From contig NZ_CAKP01000067.1 of the NCBI RefSeq assembly GCF_000297115.1, forward strand, positions 1 to 64,000: a DNA stretch of 64,000 nt, in the 5' to 3' direction. Position 1 is the first letter of the stretch. Every line of letters starts with the position of its first letter. Both the position numbers and the translations under genes were made by a program. The DNA comes from Caloramator australicus RC3. GTDB lineage: Bacteria > Bacillota > Clostridia > Clostridiales > Caloramatoraceae. The notes below the pieces were generated by a model. It saw only the letters and a program-made list of their open reading frames with translations, had not been told where the DNA came from and made no database searches. Shown here one piece after another: positions 35,194 through 43,402 of the stretch.

Positions 35194-36291
35194 TTAAACG
35201 TTAAATCTAAATACTACTATATCTCCATCCTGCATAACGTATTCTTTTCCCTCTAGACGGATAAGTCCTTTTTCTCTTGCTGCAATTTCAGAGCCACATT
35301 TTATAAGATCATCATAAGCAACAACTTCCGCACGTATAAATCCCTTTTCCATATCGGAATGTATTTTTCCTGCTGCCTGAGGGGCCTTAGTTCCTTCTTT
35401 AATAGTCCAAGCTCTAACTTCCTTGGGACCAGCTGTTAAAAAGCTTATAAGGCCTAACAATTTATAACTAGCTTTTATTAGCTTATTTAATCCTGGCTCC
35501 TCAAGACCGTAGCTTGCTAAAAATTCCATCTTTTCTTCGCCTTCAAGCGTAGATATTTCTTCTTCTAATTTTGCACAAATAACTACAACTTCAGAGCCTT
35601 CATTCTTAGCATACTCTTTAACTTTTTGAACGTATTGATTTTCTACATTACCCGAGATAAGATCATCTTCAGAAATATTGCAGGCATACAATACAGGTTT
35701 TGAAGTCAATAAGAAGTATTGCTTTAACATTTCCTGCTCATCATCAGACATTTCTAATGTTCTTGCTGGTTTTCCTGATTCTAGATGAGTATATAATTTT
35801 TCCATAAATTGGAGTTCATCTTGAGCTTTTTTATCTCCTGATCTTGCTGACTTTTTTGTTTTATCCATTCGTCTTTCTAGAACTTCCATATCAGAAAATA
35901 CAAGTTCGAGATTAATGGTTTCAATATCCCTTATTGGATCAATAGATCCCTCCACATGGACTATGTTTGAGTCTTCAAAGCATCTTACAACGTGGACTAT
36001 TGCAGCTACTTCGCGAATGTGAGATAGAAACTTATTTCCAAGCCCTTCTCCTTTACTTGCTCCCTTTACAAGGCCTGCTATATCATAAAATTCTATTACT
36101 GCAGGAGTAACCTTTTCAGGGTTATACATCTCAGCCAACTTTTCAAGTCTTTCATCTGGAACAGCTACTACGCCAACATTGGGCTCTATTGTGCAGAAAG
36201 GGTAATTGGCACACTCAGCACCAGCTTGAGTTATAGCATTAAATAATGTGCTTTTACCCACGTTTGGCAATCCAACAATACCAAGTTTCAT
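35194..36291 (-). CDS. ychF: Ribosome-associated P-loop ATPase YchF
   Basis: 365-residue OBG-family protein that prefers ATP over GTP. The P-loop GLPNVGKST spans residues 7-15; CTIEPNVG and DIAGLVKGASKGEGLG are the switch regions. A coiled-coil insertion (about 130-200) is followed by a C-terminal TGS domain ending in MQDGDIVVFRFNV. Family members bind ribosomes and have been tied to stress responses. ATG behind AGGAAG. It has its own promoter (36333-36361) and converges on the lon-like gene. Confidence 0.96.
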   Translation of the reverse strand: MKLGIVGLPNVGKSTLFNAITQAGAECANYPFCTIEPNVGVVAVPDERLEKLAEMYNPEKVTPAVIEFYDIAGLVKGASKGEGLGNKFLSHIREVAAIVHVVRCFEDSNIVHVEGSIDPIRDIETINLELVFSDMEVLERRMDKTKKSARSGDKKAQDELQFMEKLYTHLESGKPARTLEMSDDEQEMLKQYFLLTSKPVLYACNISEDDLISGNVENQYVQKVKEYAKNEGSEVVVICAKLEEEISTLEGEEKMEFLASYGLEEPGLNKLIKASYKLLGLISFLTAGPKEVRAWTIKEGTKAPQAAGKIHSDMEKGFIRAEVVAYDDLIKCGSEIAAREKGLIRLEGKEYVMQDGDIVVFRFNV

Positions 36292-36332
36292 GATTTTTCT
36301 TCCTTTCTTTATGTTTTGTTAACGACATTGTA

Positions 36333-36361
36333 ATTATATAATATACAAAATCATTATTCAA
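36333..36361 (-). promoter_or_regulatory. ychF promoter
   Basis: On the minus strand TTGAAT (36361-36356), 17 bases, TATAAT (36338-36333), about 45 bases before the ychF start. Confidence 0.7.
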
Positions 36362-36399
36362 GTAAGTATGATTATGTAGAAATTAATAAATTCTATATA

Positions 36400-36455
36400 A
36401 TTATTTATTTGTCATTTAGTATCACTTGATGTATTATTTTTAACAAATAAATAAT
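36400..36455. repeat. 13-bp inverted repeat in the ychF-mraZ gap
   Basis: ATTATTTATTTGT (36400-36412) and ACAAATAAATAAT (36443-36455) are perfect inverted copies around a 30-base loop. It lies between the ychF promoter and the Spo0E-like promoter, so it could be an operator. It is so AT-rich that chance is a real alternative. No T-run follows, so it is not a terminator. Confidence 0.5.
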
Positions 36456-36468
36456 AATAATGGATATG

Positions 36469-36497
36469 TTGACAAAAAATAGTATTTATAATAATAT
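36469..36497 (+). promoter_or_regulatory. Promoter of the Spo0E-like gene
   Basis: A consensus TTGACA (36469-36474), 17 bases, TAATAT (36492-36497). The operator-like sequence at 36507-36521 lies at the expected start of transcription. Confidence 0.75.
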
Positions 36498-36506
36498 ATA
36501 ATCATC

Positions 36507-36521
36507 ACCACTTTCCACCAC
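36507..36521 (-). promoter_or_regulatory. Inverted MraZ-box-like sequence
   Basis: The minus strand reads GTGGTGGAAAGTGGT. Its first 14 bases equal those of the MraZ operator at 36824-36837, with two GTGG units at 10-base period. It sits 10 bases after the -10 of the Spo0E-like promoter, close to the 13-base geometry at mraZ. Its CACCAC part can also pair with GTGGTG at the Spo0E-like ribosome site (36504-36511 with 36533-36540), so an RNA hairpin is the competing explanation. Confidence 0.5.
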
Positions 36522-36545
36522 AAAAAAAATCGGTGGTGATTAAAA

Positions 36546-36721
36546 ATGATTGGAAATAAAATTGAAGAGTTAAGAGATAATTGTATGAAAAGATTAATTC
36601 AAATTGTGATTATGAAACTATAGTTAAATTAAGTCAAGAATTAGACAGGCTAATTAATAGCTATTATATAGATTTTTACATTATGAAAGGTAAGGAAAAT
36701 AAAAATATTATCGAGCATTAA
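36546..36721 (+). pseudogene. Spo0E-like aspartyl-phosphate phosphatase gene, frameshifted
   Basis: ATG at 36546 gives MIGNKIEELRDN, then the frame slips at 36581 and ends at a TAG (36621-36623). Adding one T at 36581 restores a 58-residue protein whose middle reads ETIVKLSQELDRLINSYY, containing the SQELD signature of Spo0E-family phosphatases. These remove phosphate from Spo0A and so delay sporulation. The length is right for the family. The gene has a strong promoter, a GGTGG ribosome site and its own terminator, so it looks like a complete unit with one missing base. A sequencing error next to a T pair is as likely as a true mutation. Confidence 0.78.
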
Positions 36722-36752
36722 GAGGTGCCAAAGGCACCTCTTAATTTTTTTG
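36717..36752 (+). terminator. Terminator of the Spo0E-like gene
   Basis: ATTAAGAGGTGCC (36717-36729) pairs perfectly with GGCACCTCTTAAT (36733-36745) around AAA, with a T-run. The stop codon is in the stem. It insulates mraZ from upstream transcription. Confidence 0.95.
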
Positions 36753-36802
36753 TAAAATATATATTTTAAATTTTTTTTAAAATATAGCAGGAAAACGAAA
36801 AA

Positions 36803-36850
36803 TGGTATAGAATTATAAATGTAGTGGTGGAAAGTGGAGTAAAGTGGTTA
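36803..36850 (+). promoter_or_regulatory. mraZ promoter and MraZ operator
   Basis: An extended -10, TGGTATAGA (36803-36811), is followed by three direct GTGG repeats at 36824, 36834 and 36844, exactly 10 bases apart (GTGGTGGAAA, GTGGAGTAAA, GTGGTTAACG). Repeats of this kind before mraZ are the binding site through which MraZ regulates its own operon. Confidence 0.8.
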
Positions 36851-36863
36851 ACGGGGGATAGTT

Positions 36864-37292
36864 ATGTTTATCGGAGAGTATCAACATGCCCTAGATTCAA
36901 AAAACAGAATAATTATTCCAGCAAAGTTTAGAGAAAAGCTAGGTTCAAAATTCGTTATGACAAAGGGACTAGATGGATGTTTATACGCATATCCTATGGA
37001 TGAATGGGCTAAATTAGAAGAAAAATTAAAAGCCCTTCCGTTAACCAATAAGGATGCTAGGGCTTTTGTAAGATTTATATTTTCTGGTGCGGCAGAAATT
37101 GAAATCGATAAGCAGGGTAGAGCTTTAATTCCGCAAAATTTAATTGAATATGCAGGCATTATAAAGGAGATAGTAACAATAGGAGTATTAAGTAGAATTG
37201 AAATTTGGAGTAAGGAAAAGTGGAATGAATACAATGACCAAAATATCGATTATAATGAAATTGCTGAAAAAATGTCGGAGCTTGGAATTTAA
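36864..37292 (+). CDS. mraZ: Transcriptional regulator MraZ
   Basis: 142 residues made of two AbrB-like (SpoVT/AbrB) units, each with the DxK/D-xxGR core: [17 protein letters not shown] near residue 8 and [16 protein letters not shown] near 80. MraZ forms ring-shaped oligomers that bind the GTGG repeats just upstream and control the division and wall cluster. It is the first gene of that cluster. ATG behind GGGGGAT. Confidence 0.96.
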   Translation: MFIGEYQHALDSKNRIIIPAKFREKLGSKFVMTKGLDGCLYAYPMDEWAKLEEKLKALPLTNKDARAFVRFIFSGAAEIEIDKQGRALIPQNLIEYAGIIKEIVTIGVLSRIEIWSKEKWNEYNDQNIDYNEIAEKMSELGI

Positions 37293-37309
37293 AAGAAAAG
37301 GTGAAGTGT

Positions 37310-38239
37310 ATGGAGTTTAAGCATTATTCTGTTATGTTAAATGAATGTATAGAAGGTTTAAACATAAAAAGCGATGGGATTTACGTAGATGGAACCCTAG
37401 GAGGAGCAGGACATTCTAGTGAAATATTAAAAAGATTATCAAATGGAAAGCTAATCGGTATCGACCAAGATATCGAGGCTTTAGAATACTCAAAAAGAAA
37501 ACTGTCTAATTATAACAATGTGATTTTTGTTCATGATAACTTTTCAAATATAAAGTCAATATTAAATGAATTAGAAATAGATAAAGTAGATGGTGTTTTG
37601 TTAGATCTTGGAGTTTCTTCCTATCAACTTGATAATCCAGAAAGAGGATTTAGCTACATGCATAATGCTAGATTGGATATGAGGATGAATAAAGATAATT
37701 CAATAACGGCATGGGATGTTGTCAATAAATATTCTAAGGAAGAATTGACAAGGATTATTAAAGAATATGGAGAGGAAAACTTTGCATCAAAAATAGCAGA
37801 TCTTATAGTTAAACGAAGAAAAGTAAAGCCAATAGATACGACCTTTGAGTTGGTCGATATAATTAAAGATGCAATTCCAGCAAGGGCAAGAAGAGAAGGT
37901 GGACATCCAGCAAAAAGGACTTTTCAAGCTATAAGAATAGAGGTGAATCAAGAATTACAAATACTAGAAAAGGCAATATATGATTGTATAGATGTCTTAA
38001 AATCAGGAGGGAGGATATGCATAATAACATTTCATTCACTTGAAGATAGAATTGTTAAAAATGTCTTTAAAGAGCGTGAAAACCCTTGTAGTTGTTCTAA
38101 AGATTTACCCTTTTGTGTTTGTGGAAAAAAACCAGAATTAAAAGTTATAACTAAAAAACCGGTTCTTCCATCGGAGAAAGAGCTTTTGGAAAATTCCCGT
38201 TCTAAAAGTGCAAAGCTTAGAATAGCAGAAAAATTATAA
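37310..38239 (+). CDS. rsmH: 16S rRNA m4C1402 methyltransferase RsmH
   Basis: 309 residues. N4-methylates C1402 in 16S rRNA using SAM. Motifs: [15 protein letters not shown] at the N-terminus, [12 protein letters not shown] (SAM site), [20 protein letters not shown] and [12 protein letters not shown] near the C-terminus. I chose the ATG at 37310 behind AAAAGGTGA; an in-frame GTG nine bases earlier is part of that site. The C-terminal cysteines ([13 protein letters not shown]) are common in clostridial members. Confidence 0.96.
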   Translation: MEFKHYSVMLNECIEGLNIKSDGIYVDGTLGGAGHSSEILKRLSNGKLIGIDQDIEALEYSKRKLSNYNNVIFVHDNFSNIKSILNELEIDKVDGVLLDLGVSSYQLDNPERGFSYMHNARLDMRMNKDNSITAWDVVNKYSKEELTRIIKEYGEENFASKIADLIVKRRKVKPIDTTFELVDIIKDAIPARARREGGHPAKRTFQAIRIEVNQELQILEKAIYDCIDVLKSGGRICIITFHSLEDRIVKNVFKERENPCSCSKDLPFCVCGKKPELKVITKKPVLPSEKELLENSRSKSAKLRIAEKL

Positions 38240-38267
38240 GTTCTAAATGAATTGAGGGGTGAATAAA

Positions 38268-38732
38268 TTGATAATGGCAAGCAATAAAGCTTATATGAGG
38301 GGTTCTGTTGCATATAAATTAGAAGAAAAAAAGACTATAGAAGCACAGCAAGAAAGATCTAAGAAAGTTGAAAAGAAGTCTAAAAAGAACTTTGCCAAAT
38401 TCGTAATAACTGTTGTTTTCATTTCTTTTATTTCCTTTGCATTATTAGTAAGATTTTTTTATATTTTAAAATTAAATGCTGAGATTAGAAGCATAAAAAA
38501 GGAAATTAAATTAATGCAAGATGAAAATGACAATTTGAGAGTTGAAATTGCAAAACTTAATAATATAAAAGATATAGATAGAATTGCTGTTCAAAAATAT
38601 GGCATGATAGTTCCTCATCCAAGCGATGTTCACTATTTAGAGGTTACACCTTTAAATATAGCAGATAAAGAAGATGAAAAAACAAATAATAAAATGGCGT
38701 TTATTTATAGATTATTGGGATTAATTAATTAG
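38268..38732 (+). CDS. ftsL: FtsL/DivIC-like cell division protein
   Basis: 154 residues: a basic cytoplasmic N-terminus (about 1-45), one membrane helix (VITVVFISFISFALLVRFFYI) and an external coiled coil (LNAEIRSIKKEIKLMQDENDNLRVEI) ending in a conserved KYGMIVPHPSD. This layout and its place between rsmH and spoVD identify an FtsL-type divisome protein, although its primary sequence is weakly conserved. Start is TTG at 38268, six bases behind GGGGTG; ATG at 38274 is possible. Confidence 0.85.
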   Translation: MIMASNKAYMRGSVAYKLEEKKTIEAQQERSKKVEKKSKKNFAKFVITVVFISFISFALLVRFFYILKLNAEIRSIKKEIKLMQDENDNLRVEIAKLNNIKDIDRIAVQKYGMIVPHPSDVHYLEVTPLNIADKEDEKTNNKMAFIYRLLGLIN

Positions 38733-38743
38733 GGGGTATCTAT

Positions 38744-40900
38744 TTGACAGGGCCAAAGACTACAATTATCAATAAAAAAAGAGCAGCATGGTTATTAGTA
38801 ATTATATTCTTATTACAGCTGGGTATTGTAACAAGATATGCCTACATTCAGATAATCTGGTCTCCTAAGCTTCAGAAGTGGGCAGTTGAACAATGGACAC
38901 ATGATATAAAGATTGACGCAAAAAGAGGCAAGATACTTGATAGAAATGGAAACCCTTTGGCTGTGAGCGGCAATGTTGAAAGGGTTGACGCTTTTATGAA
39001 GGATATATTTGATGCTGAAAAGGAGAAAAAAATAACCCGTGAAGAGATTGCTGAAAAGCTTTCTCCAATATTAGGAATAAGTAAGGAGACTATATTAGCA
39101 AAATTTAATAAGAAATTGTCAAATGGACAGCCGATTGGAAGTGTAACGATTGCAAGAAGAATAGAAAAGGAACAGGGAAATAAAATAAGGGAACTGAAAT
39201 TGCCTGGGATAGTAGTTTCTGAAGATACTAAGAGATACTACCCTAATGGCAATTTTTTAGCTCATGTGCTTGGCAATACTGATATTGATGGAAATGGAAG
39301 AGCAGGGCTAGAGTATTATTATAATGATATATTAAAGGGAGTTCCGGGCAGATTTATGGGTGAGACGGATAAATTCTTTAGGGAACTTCCATATAGATTA
39401 GCTACTTATGTTCCACCTCAAAACGGTTCAGATATAGTCCTTACAATAGATGAATATATTCAATATTATACTGAAAAGGCCCTTGAAAAGGGGTTGCAGG
39501 AATATAAAGCAAAGCAAATATCAGCAATTGTAATGGATCCCAAAACTGGAGAAATTCTTGTCATGGCAAATAAACCCGATTACGATCCTAATAATCCAGT
39601 TAAGGGTTCGGTTGAAGAGGCATTGAAGCTTTGGAAAAATAGAACAGTTAATGATAGCTTTGAGCCAGGTTCGGTTTTAAAGATATTAACTGCAGCTGCT
39701 GCGATTGAAGAAGGAATTGTTAGTGAGAAGGATAGATTTGTCTGCAACGGTTCTATAAAAGTAGCTAATAGAATTATTCGTTGTTGGAGGACAAGGGGAC
39801 ACGGCATACAAAATTTTACAAATATACTTGAAAACTCTTGTAATGTTGGATTTGTTATTTTAGGCCAAAAACTTGGAAAAGAGAAACTACACAAATATTA
39901 TTCTCTTTTTAACTTAGGGAAAAAAACAGGTATAGATTATCCAGGGGAAGCTTTAGGCCAGGTAAGGGATGTAAGTAAAGTTGGACCTGTGGAATTAGCG
40001 ACAGAATCATTTGGACAAGGAATTTCAGTCACTCCAATACAATTTATAACAATATTAGGATCAATAGCAAATGACGGTAAGATGATGCAGCCACATCTTG
40101 TAAAAAGGATTGTTAAGACAGATGACGAAGGTAATACAACTGTCGTTAAGGAATTTGAGCCTAAGGTTTTAAAGCAAACAATTTCAAAGGAAACGGCCAA
40201 TAAACTTCTTCTCATGCTTGAGAGCGTTGTAAAAAATGGGGCAGCAAATAAGGCTTACATTGAAGGATATAGAATAGGAGGAAAAACCGGAACAGCTCAG
40301 AAGGTAATAGATGGTAGATATGCACCTGGAAAATATATTTCATCCTTTGCTGCAATTGCTCCGATAGATGATCCAAAGGTTGTTATATTTTTGTCTATCG
40401 ATGAGCCTGATCCTTCAAATTATTATGCAGGAAGCACAGCTGCACCACTTGCAAGGGAGATACTTGAAGATGTTTTAAGATACATGAATGTTCAGCCTAA
40501 TATTTCTTCAACGAATATTCCCAAGGAAGTGATGATACCTGAAGTTAGAGGAAAATCCATAGAACTAGCTATTAAAACTTTGAAGGAATTAAAATTAGAC
40601 TATGAAACTCAAGGAAATGGGACAATTATATATGATATAAGTCCTAAACCTGGTATAATAGTAAAGGAAAATACAAAAATAGCTTTATATCTTGGAACAT
40701 CAGAAAATAAAAACTTAAGAGTAGCTGTTCCAGATTTTACTGGAAAAACTAAAAAGGAAATAATAGAGATTGCAGAAAAGATTGGATTAAAGGTTGAATT
40801 TTTAGGAGATGGAATTGCTGCCTCACAAGATATTTCACCAAATACTGAAGTTAATAAAGGAACTATAGTTAAAATAATATTAGAGGTTCCAGAAGATTAA
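38744..40900 (+). CDS. spoVD: Peptidoglycan transpeptidase, SpoVD/FtsI (class B PBP) with PASTA domains
   Basis: 718 residues. An N-terminal membrane helix (about 13-32) is followed by a dimerisation domain and the transpeptidase domain with Ser310 in SVLK, SCN (ENSCNVGF) and Lys514-Thr-Gly. The C-terminus has two PASTA repeats (from about residue 600). B. subtilis SpoVD has one PASTA domain and PbpB two, so the split between cell division and spore cortex roles is not settled by sequence. Cluster order suits either. Start is TTG behind AGGGGGT. A terminator-like hairpin separates it from murE. Confidence 0.92.
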   Translation: MTGPKTTIINKKRAAWLLVIIFLLQLGIVTRYAYIQIIWSPKLQKWAVEQWTHDIKIDAKRGKILDRNGNPLAVSGNVERVDAFMKDIFDAEKEKKITREEIAEKLSPILGISKETILAKFNKKLSNGQPIGSVTIARRIEKEQGNKIRELKLPGIVVSEDTKRYYPNGNFLAHVLGNTDIDGNGRAGLEYYYNDILKGVPGRFMGETDKFFRELPYRLATYVPPQNGSDIVLTIDEYIQYYTEKALEKGLQEYKAKQISAIVMDPKTGEILVMANKPDYDPNNPVKGSVEEALKLWKNRTVNDSFEPGSVLKILTAAAAIEEGIVSEKDRFVCNGSIKVANRIIRCWRTRGHGIQNFTNILENSCNVGFVILGQKLGKEKLHKYYSLFNLGKKTGIDYPGEALGQVRDVSKVGPVELATESFGQGISVTPIQFITILGSIANDGKMMQPHLVKRIVKTDDEGNTTVVKEFEPKVLKQTISKETANKLLLMLESVVKNGAANKAYIEGYRIGGKTGTAQKVIDGRYAPGKYISSFAAIAPIDDPKVVIFLSIDEPDPSNYYAGSTAAPLAREILEDVLRYMNVQPNISSTNIPKEVMIPEVRGKSIELAIKTLKELKLDYETQGNGTIIYDISPKPGIIVKENTKIALYLGTSENKNLRVAVPDFTGKTKKEIIEIAEKIGLKVEFLGDGIAASQDISPNTEVNKGTIVKIILEVPED

Positions 40901-40903
40901 TAG

Positions 40904-40938
40904 GAAGTCAATGCCTTATGGCATGACTTCGTTTTTAA
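40904..40938 (+). terminator. Terminator between spoVD and murE
   Basis: GAAGTC-A-ATGCC (40904-40915) pairs with GGCAT-GACTTC (40920-40930) with one bulged base, then GTTTTT. It is an intrinsic terminator or attenuator inside the cluster. Confidence 0.82.
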
Positions 40939-40960
40939 TTTGATAAAGGGAGGTAAGAAT

Positions 40961-42403
40961 ATGAGATTAAGTGAATTAATATCGGGAATAGATAGTTGTA
41001 TTTTTGTGGGAAATGATGTTGACATAAAACATATTACTTATAATAGTAAGGATGTCACTGAGGGATCTTTGTTCATTTGCATAGAAGGTTTTAAAGTTGA
41101 TGGACATCATTTTGCACAGGAGGCTGTGGATAGGGGAGCTAAAGCCCTTATTATAAGTAAAGATATAAATATCTTTGGCGATGTAACCTTAGTAAAGGTT
41201 AAAGATACGAGAAAAGCCATGGCCATTATATCATCAAATTTTTATAAAAAACCTGCTGAAAAAATAAAAATTGTAGGTATTACTGGAACAAATGGAAAAA
41301 CCACATCAACTTTCATGATGAAAAGTATACTAGAGTCTTACGGCCAAAAAATAGGATTAATAGGAACTATTTATAATATAATTGGAGATAAAATAATAGA
41401 AGCTAAGAGAACGACTCCAGAATCATTAGATTTGCAATGTTTATTTAAAGAAATGGTTGATAATAATTGCGCTTATTGTGTTATGGAGGTTTCATCACAT
41501 TCTTTGGAACTAGAAAGGGTATATGGAGTGGACTTTGAGGCAGGAATCTTTACAAATCTAACTCAAGATCATTTAGATTTTCATAAAACAATGGAAAATT
41601 ATTTTAAAGCCAAACTAAAACTTTTTGAAAGGGCAAAAAATGCTATAATAAATATAGATGATGATTATGGAAAAGAAGCTTTAAGATATGTAAAAGGGAA
41701 CATATTAAAATATGGTATTGATAGTGTTGCTGATGTTTATGCTAAAGATATAACAATGTCAGATGAAGGGACAAAATTTAAGTTATGCTATGAATCAAAT
41801 GAAATTGAAGTTAATCTGCATTTGCCAGGGAAATATAATGTTTATAATGCATTAGGTTGTGCAGCTGCAGCATTGTCTTTAGGAATTGATATAAATACTA
41901 TCAAAAAAGGTCTCGAAGCTTTAAAATCAGTTCCAGGTAGAAGTGAAAGAATTAAGGCAAAACAGGGATTTACTGTTATAATTGACTATGCACATACTCC
42001 GGATGGCATTGAAAATATTTTAAAGGCAACAAGGGAATATACAAAAGGAAGGCTAATTATTTTATTTGGAGCTGGTGGAGATAGAGATAAAACTAAAAGA
42101 CCTTTGATGGGAAAAGCTGCGGGAACTTTTGCTGATTATTGTATTATTACTTCAGATAATCCTCGAAATGAAGAGCCAGAGCAAATAATACAAGATATAA
42201 TTCCAGGTGTTGAAAAAACAGGGTGTCCTTATAAGATCATAGTTGATAGAAAAGAAGCAATTAAGTATGCTTTGATGAATGCAAAGAAGGATGATGTCAT
42301 TGTTATAGCTGGAAAAGGTCATGAAACATATCAAATATTAAAGGATAAAACGGTTCACTTTGATGAAAAGGAGATAGTTAATGAATTATTACAGGAAATT
42401 TAA
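40961..42403 (+). CDS. murE: UDP-MurNAc-L-Ala-D-Glu:meso-diaminopimelate ligase
   Basis: 480 residues. ATP-dependent ligase adding the third amino acid of the peptidoglycan stem. GITGTNGKTTS is the ATP site (near residue 106), and the SDNPRNEEP motif (near 403) is the signature of enzymes that use meso-DAP and not lysine, so the wall should be DAP-type. I chose the ATG at 40961 behind GGGAGGT; an upstream in-frame TTG lies before that site. MurF, normally next, is absent. Confidence 0.95.
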   Translation: MRLSELISGIDSCIFVGNDVDIKHITYNSKDVTEGSLFICIEGFKVDGHHFAQEAVDRGAKALIISKDINIFGDVTLVKVKDTRKAMAIISSNFYKKPAEKIKIVGITGTNGKTTSTFMMKSILESYGQKIGLIGTIYNIIGDKIIEAKRTTPESLDLQCLFKEMVDNNCAYCVMEVSSHSLELERVYGVDFEAGIFTNLTQDHLDFHKTMENYFKAKLKLFERAKNAIINIDDDYGKEALRYVKGNILKYGIDSVADVYAKDITMSDEGTKFKLCYESNEIEVNLHLPGKYNVYNALGCAAAALSLGIDINTIKKGLEALKSVPGRSERIKAKQGFTVIIDYAHTPDGIENILKATREYTKGRLIILFGAGGDRDKTKRPLMGKAAGTFADYCIITSDNPRNEEPEQIIQDIIPGVEKTGCPYKIIVDRKEAIKYALMNAKKDDVIVIAGKGHETYQILKDKTVHFDEKEIVNELLQEI

Positions 42404-42433
42404 CGAAAGATCTTAAAGGAAGAGGGGAAAAGA

Positions 42434-43393
42434 ATGCAGATAACAATATTGGCTACGATAATTTCCTTTATAATTTCGCTTCTATTAGGTCCTGTTATAA
42501 TACCTGCCCTAAGAAAATTCAAATTTGGACAAAGTATTAGGGAGGAGGGCCCCAAAAGCCATCTTAAAAAAGCGGGAACTCCTACAATGGGGGGAATAAT
42601 TTTTATTCTAAGCCTAATTCTAACTGTTTTAGCTATAACAAATAAATTTTCCGGCGCTTTGTTTATTGCTCTTTTAACGACCGTCGGATATGGATTTATT
42701 GGATTGCTTGATGACAGCATTAAGATTATAAGAAAAAGAAATTTGGGACTTAGGGCATATCAAAAATTATTAGGACAAATTTTATTAGCTTTGATTTTAT
42801 CTTATTATGCTTTTACAAATCCACAGATAGGAAGTAAAGTTCATATTCCATTTACAAATCTCTTTATTGATTTGGGATATTGGTATATTCCTTTTATGGT
42901 TTTTGTTATAGTTGGGACAACAAATGCAGTTAATTTAACTGATGGTTTGGATGGACTAGCCGCATCGGTAACCTTGATTGTAAGCGTATTTTTTTCAGTA
43001 ATAACTTATGGATTAGGCCAAAAGGATTTATCTGTATTTTGTGGTGCATTGGCAGGGAGCCTACTTGGTTTTCTAAAGTTTAATGCATACCCTGCAGAAG
43101 TATTTATGGGAGATACAGGATCCTTAGCATTGGGTGGTGCAATATCTGCCCTTGCTGTTTTGCTCAGAATGCCCTTTATAATAGTAATAGTTGGTGGAAT
43201 CTATGTTATTGAAACGTTATCTGTAATTCTTCAAGTTATTTCATTTAAATTGACTGGCAAAAGAATATTTAAAATGGCTCCTTTACATCATCACTTTGAA
43301 CAAAAAGGCGAGCATGAAACAAAGATAGTGGCATGGTTTGTGATTTTTACTGCTATTTTATGTTTAATAGGTTTTTTAGCAATTAGTATTTAG
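42434..43393 (+). CDS. mraY: Phospho-MurNAc-pentapeptide translocase MraY
   Basis: 319-residue integral membrane enzyme with about ten helices that transfers phospho-MurNAc-pentapeptide to undecaprenyl phosphate, making lipid I. Catalytic motifs: GFIGLLDDSIKI, NAVNLTDGLDGLA, MGDTGSLALGG and PLHHHFE. It follows murE after 30 bases. The next gene is ftsW/spoVE; murD, normally in between, is absent. Confidence 0.96.
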   Translation: MQITILATIISFIISLLLGPVIIPALRKFKFGQSIREEGPKSHLKKAGTPTMGGIIFILSLILTVLAITNKFSGALFIALLTTVGYGFIGLLDDSIKIIRKRNLGLRAYQKLLGQILLALILSYYAFTNPQIGSKVHIPFTNLFIDLGYWYIPFMVFVIVGTTNAVNLTDGLDGLAASVTLIVSVFFSVITYGLGQKDLSVFCGALAGSLLGFLKFNAYPAEVFMGDTGSLALGGAISALAVLLRMPFIIVIVGGIYVIETLSVILQVISFKLTGKRIFKMAPLHHHFEQKGEHETKIVAWFVIFTAILCLIGFLAISI

Positions 43394-43402
43394 GAGGTTT
43401 AT

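Noticed and set aside
36400-36455. The 13-bp inverted repeat as a terminator of ychF or an upstream gene
   Set aside because: It has a 30-base loop and no T-run, and lies upstream, not downstream, of ychF.
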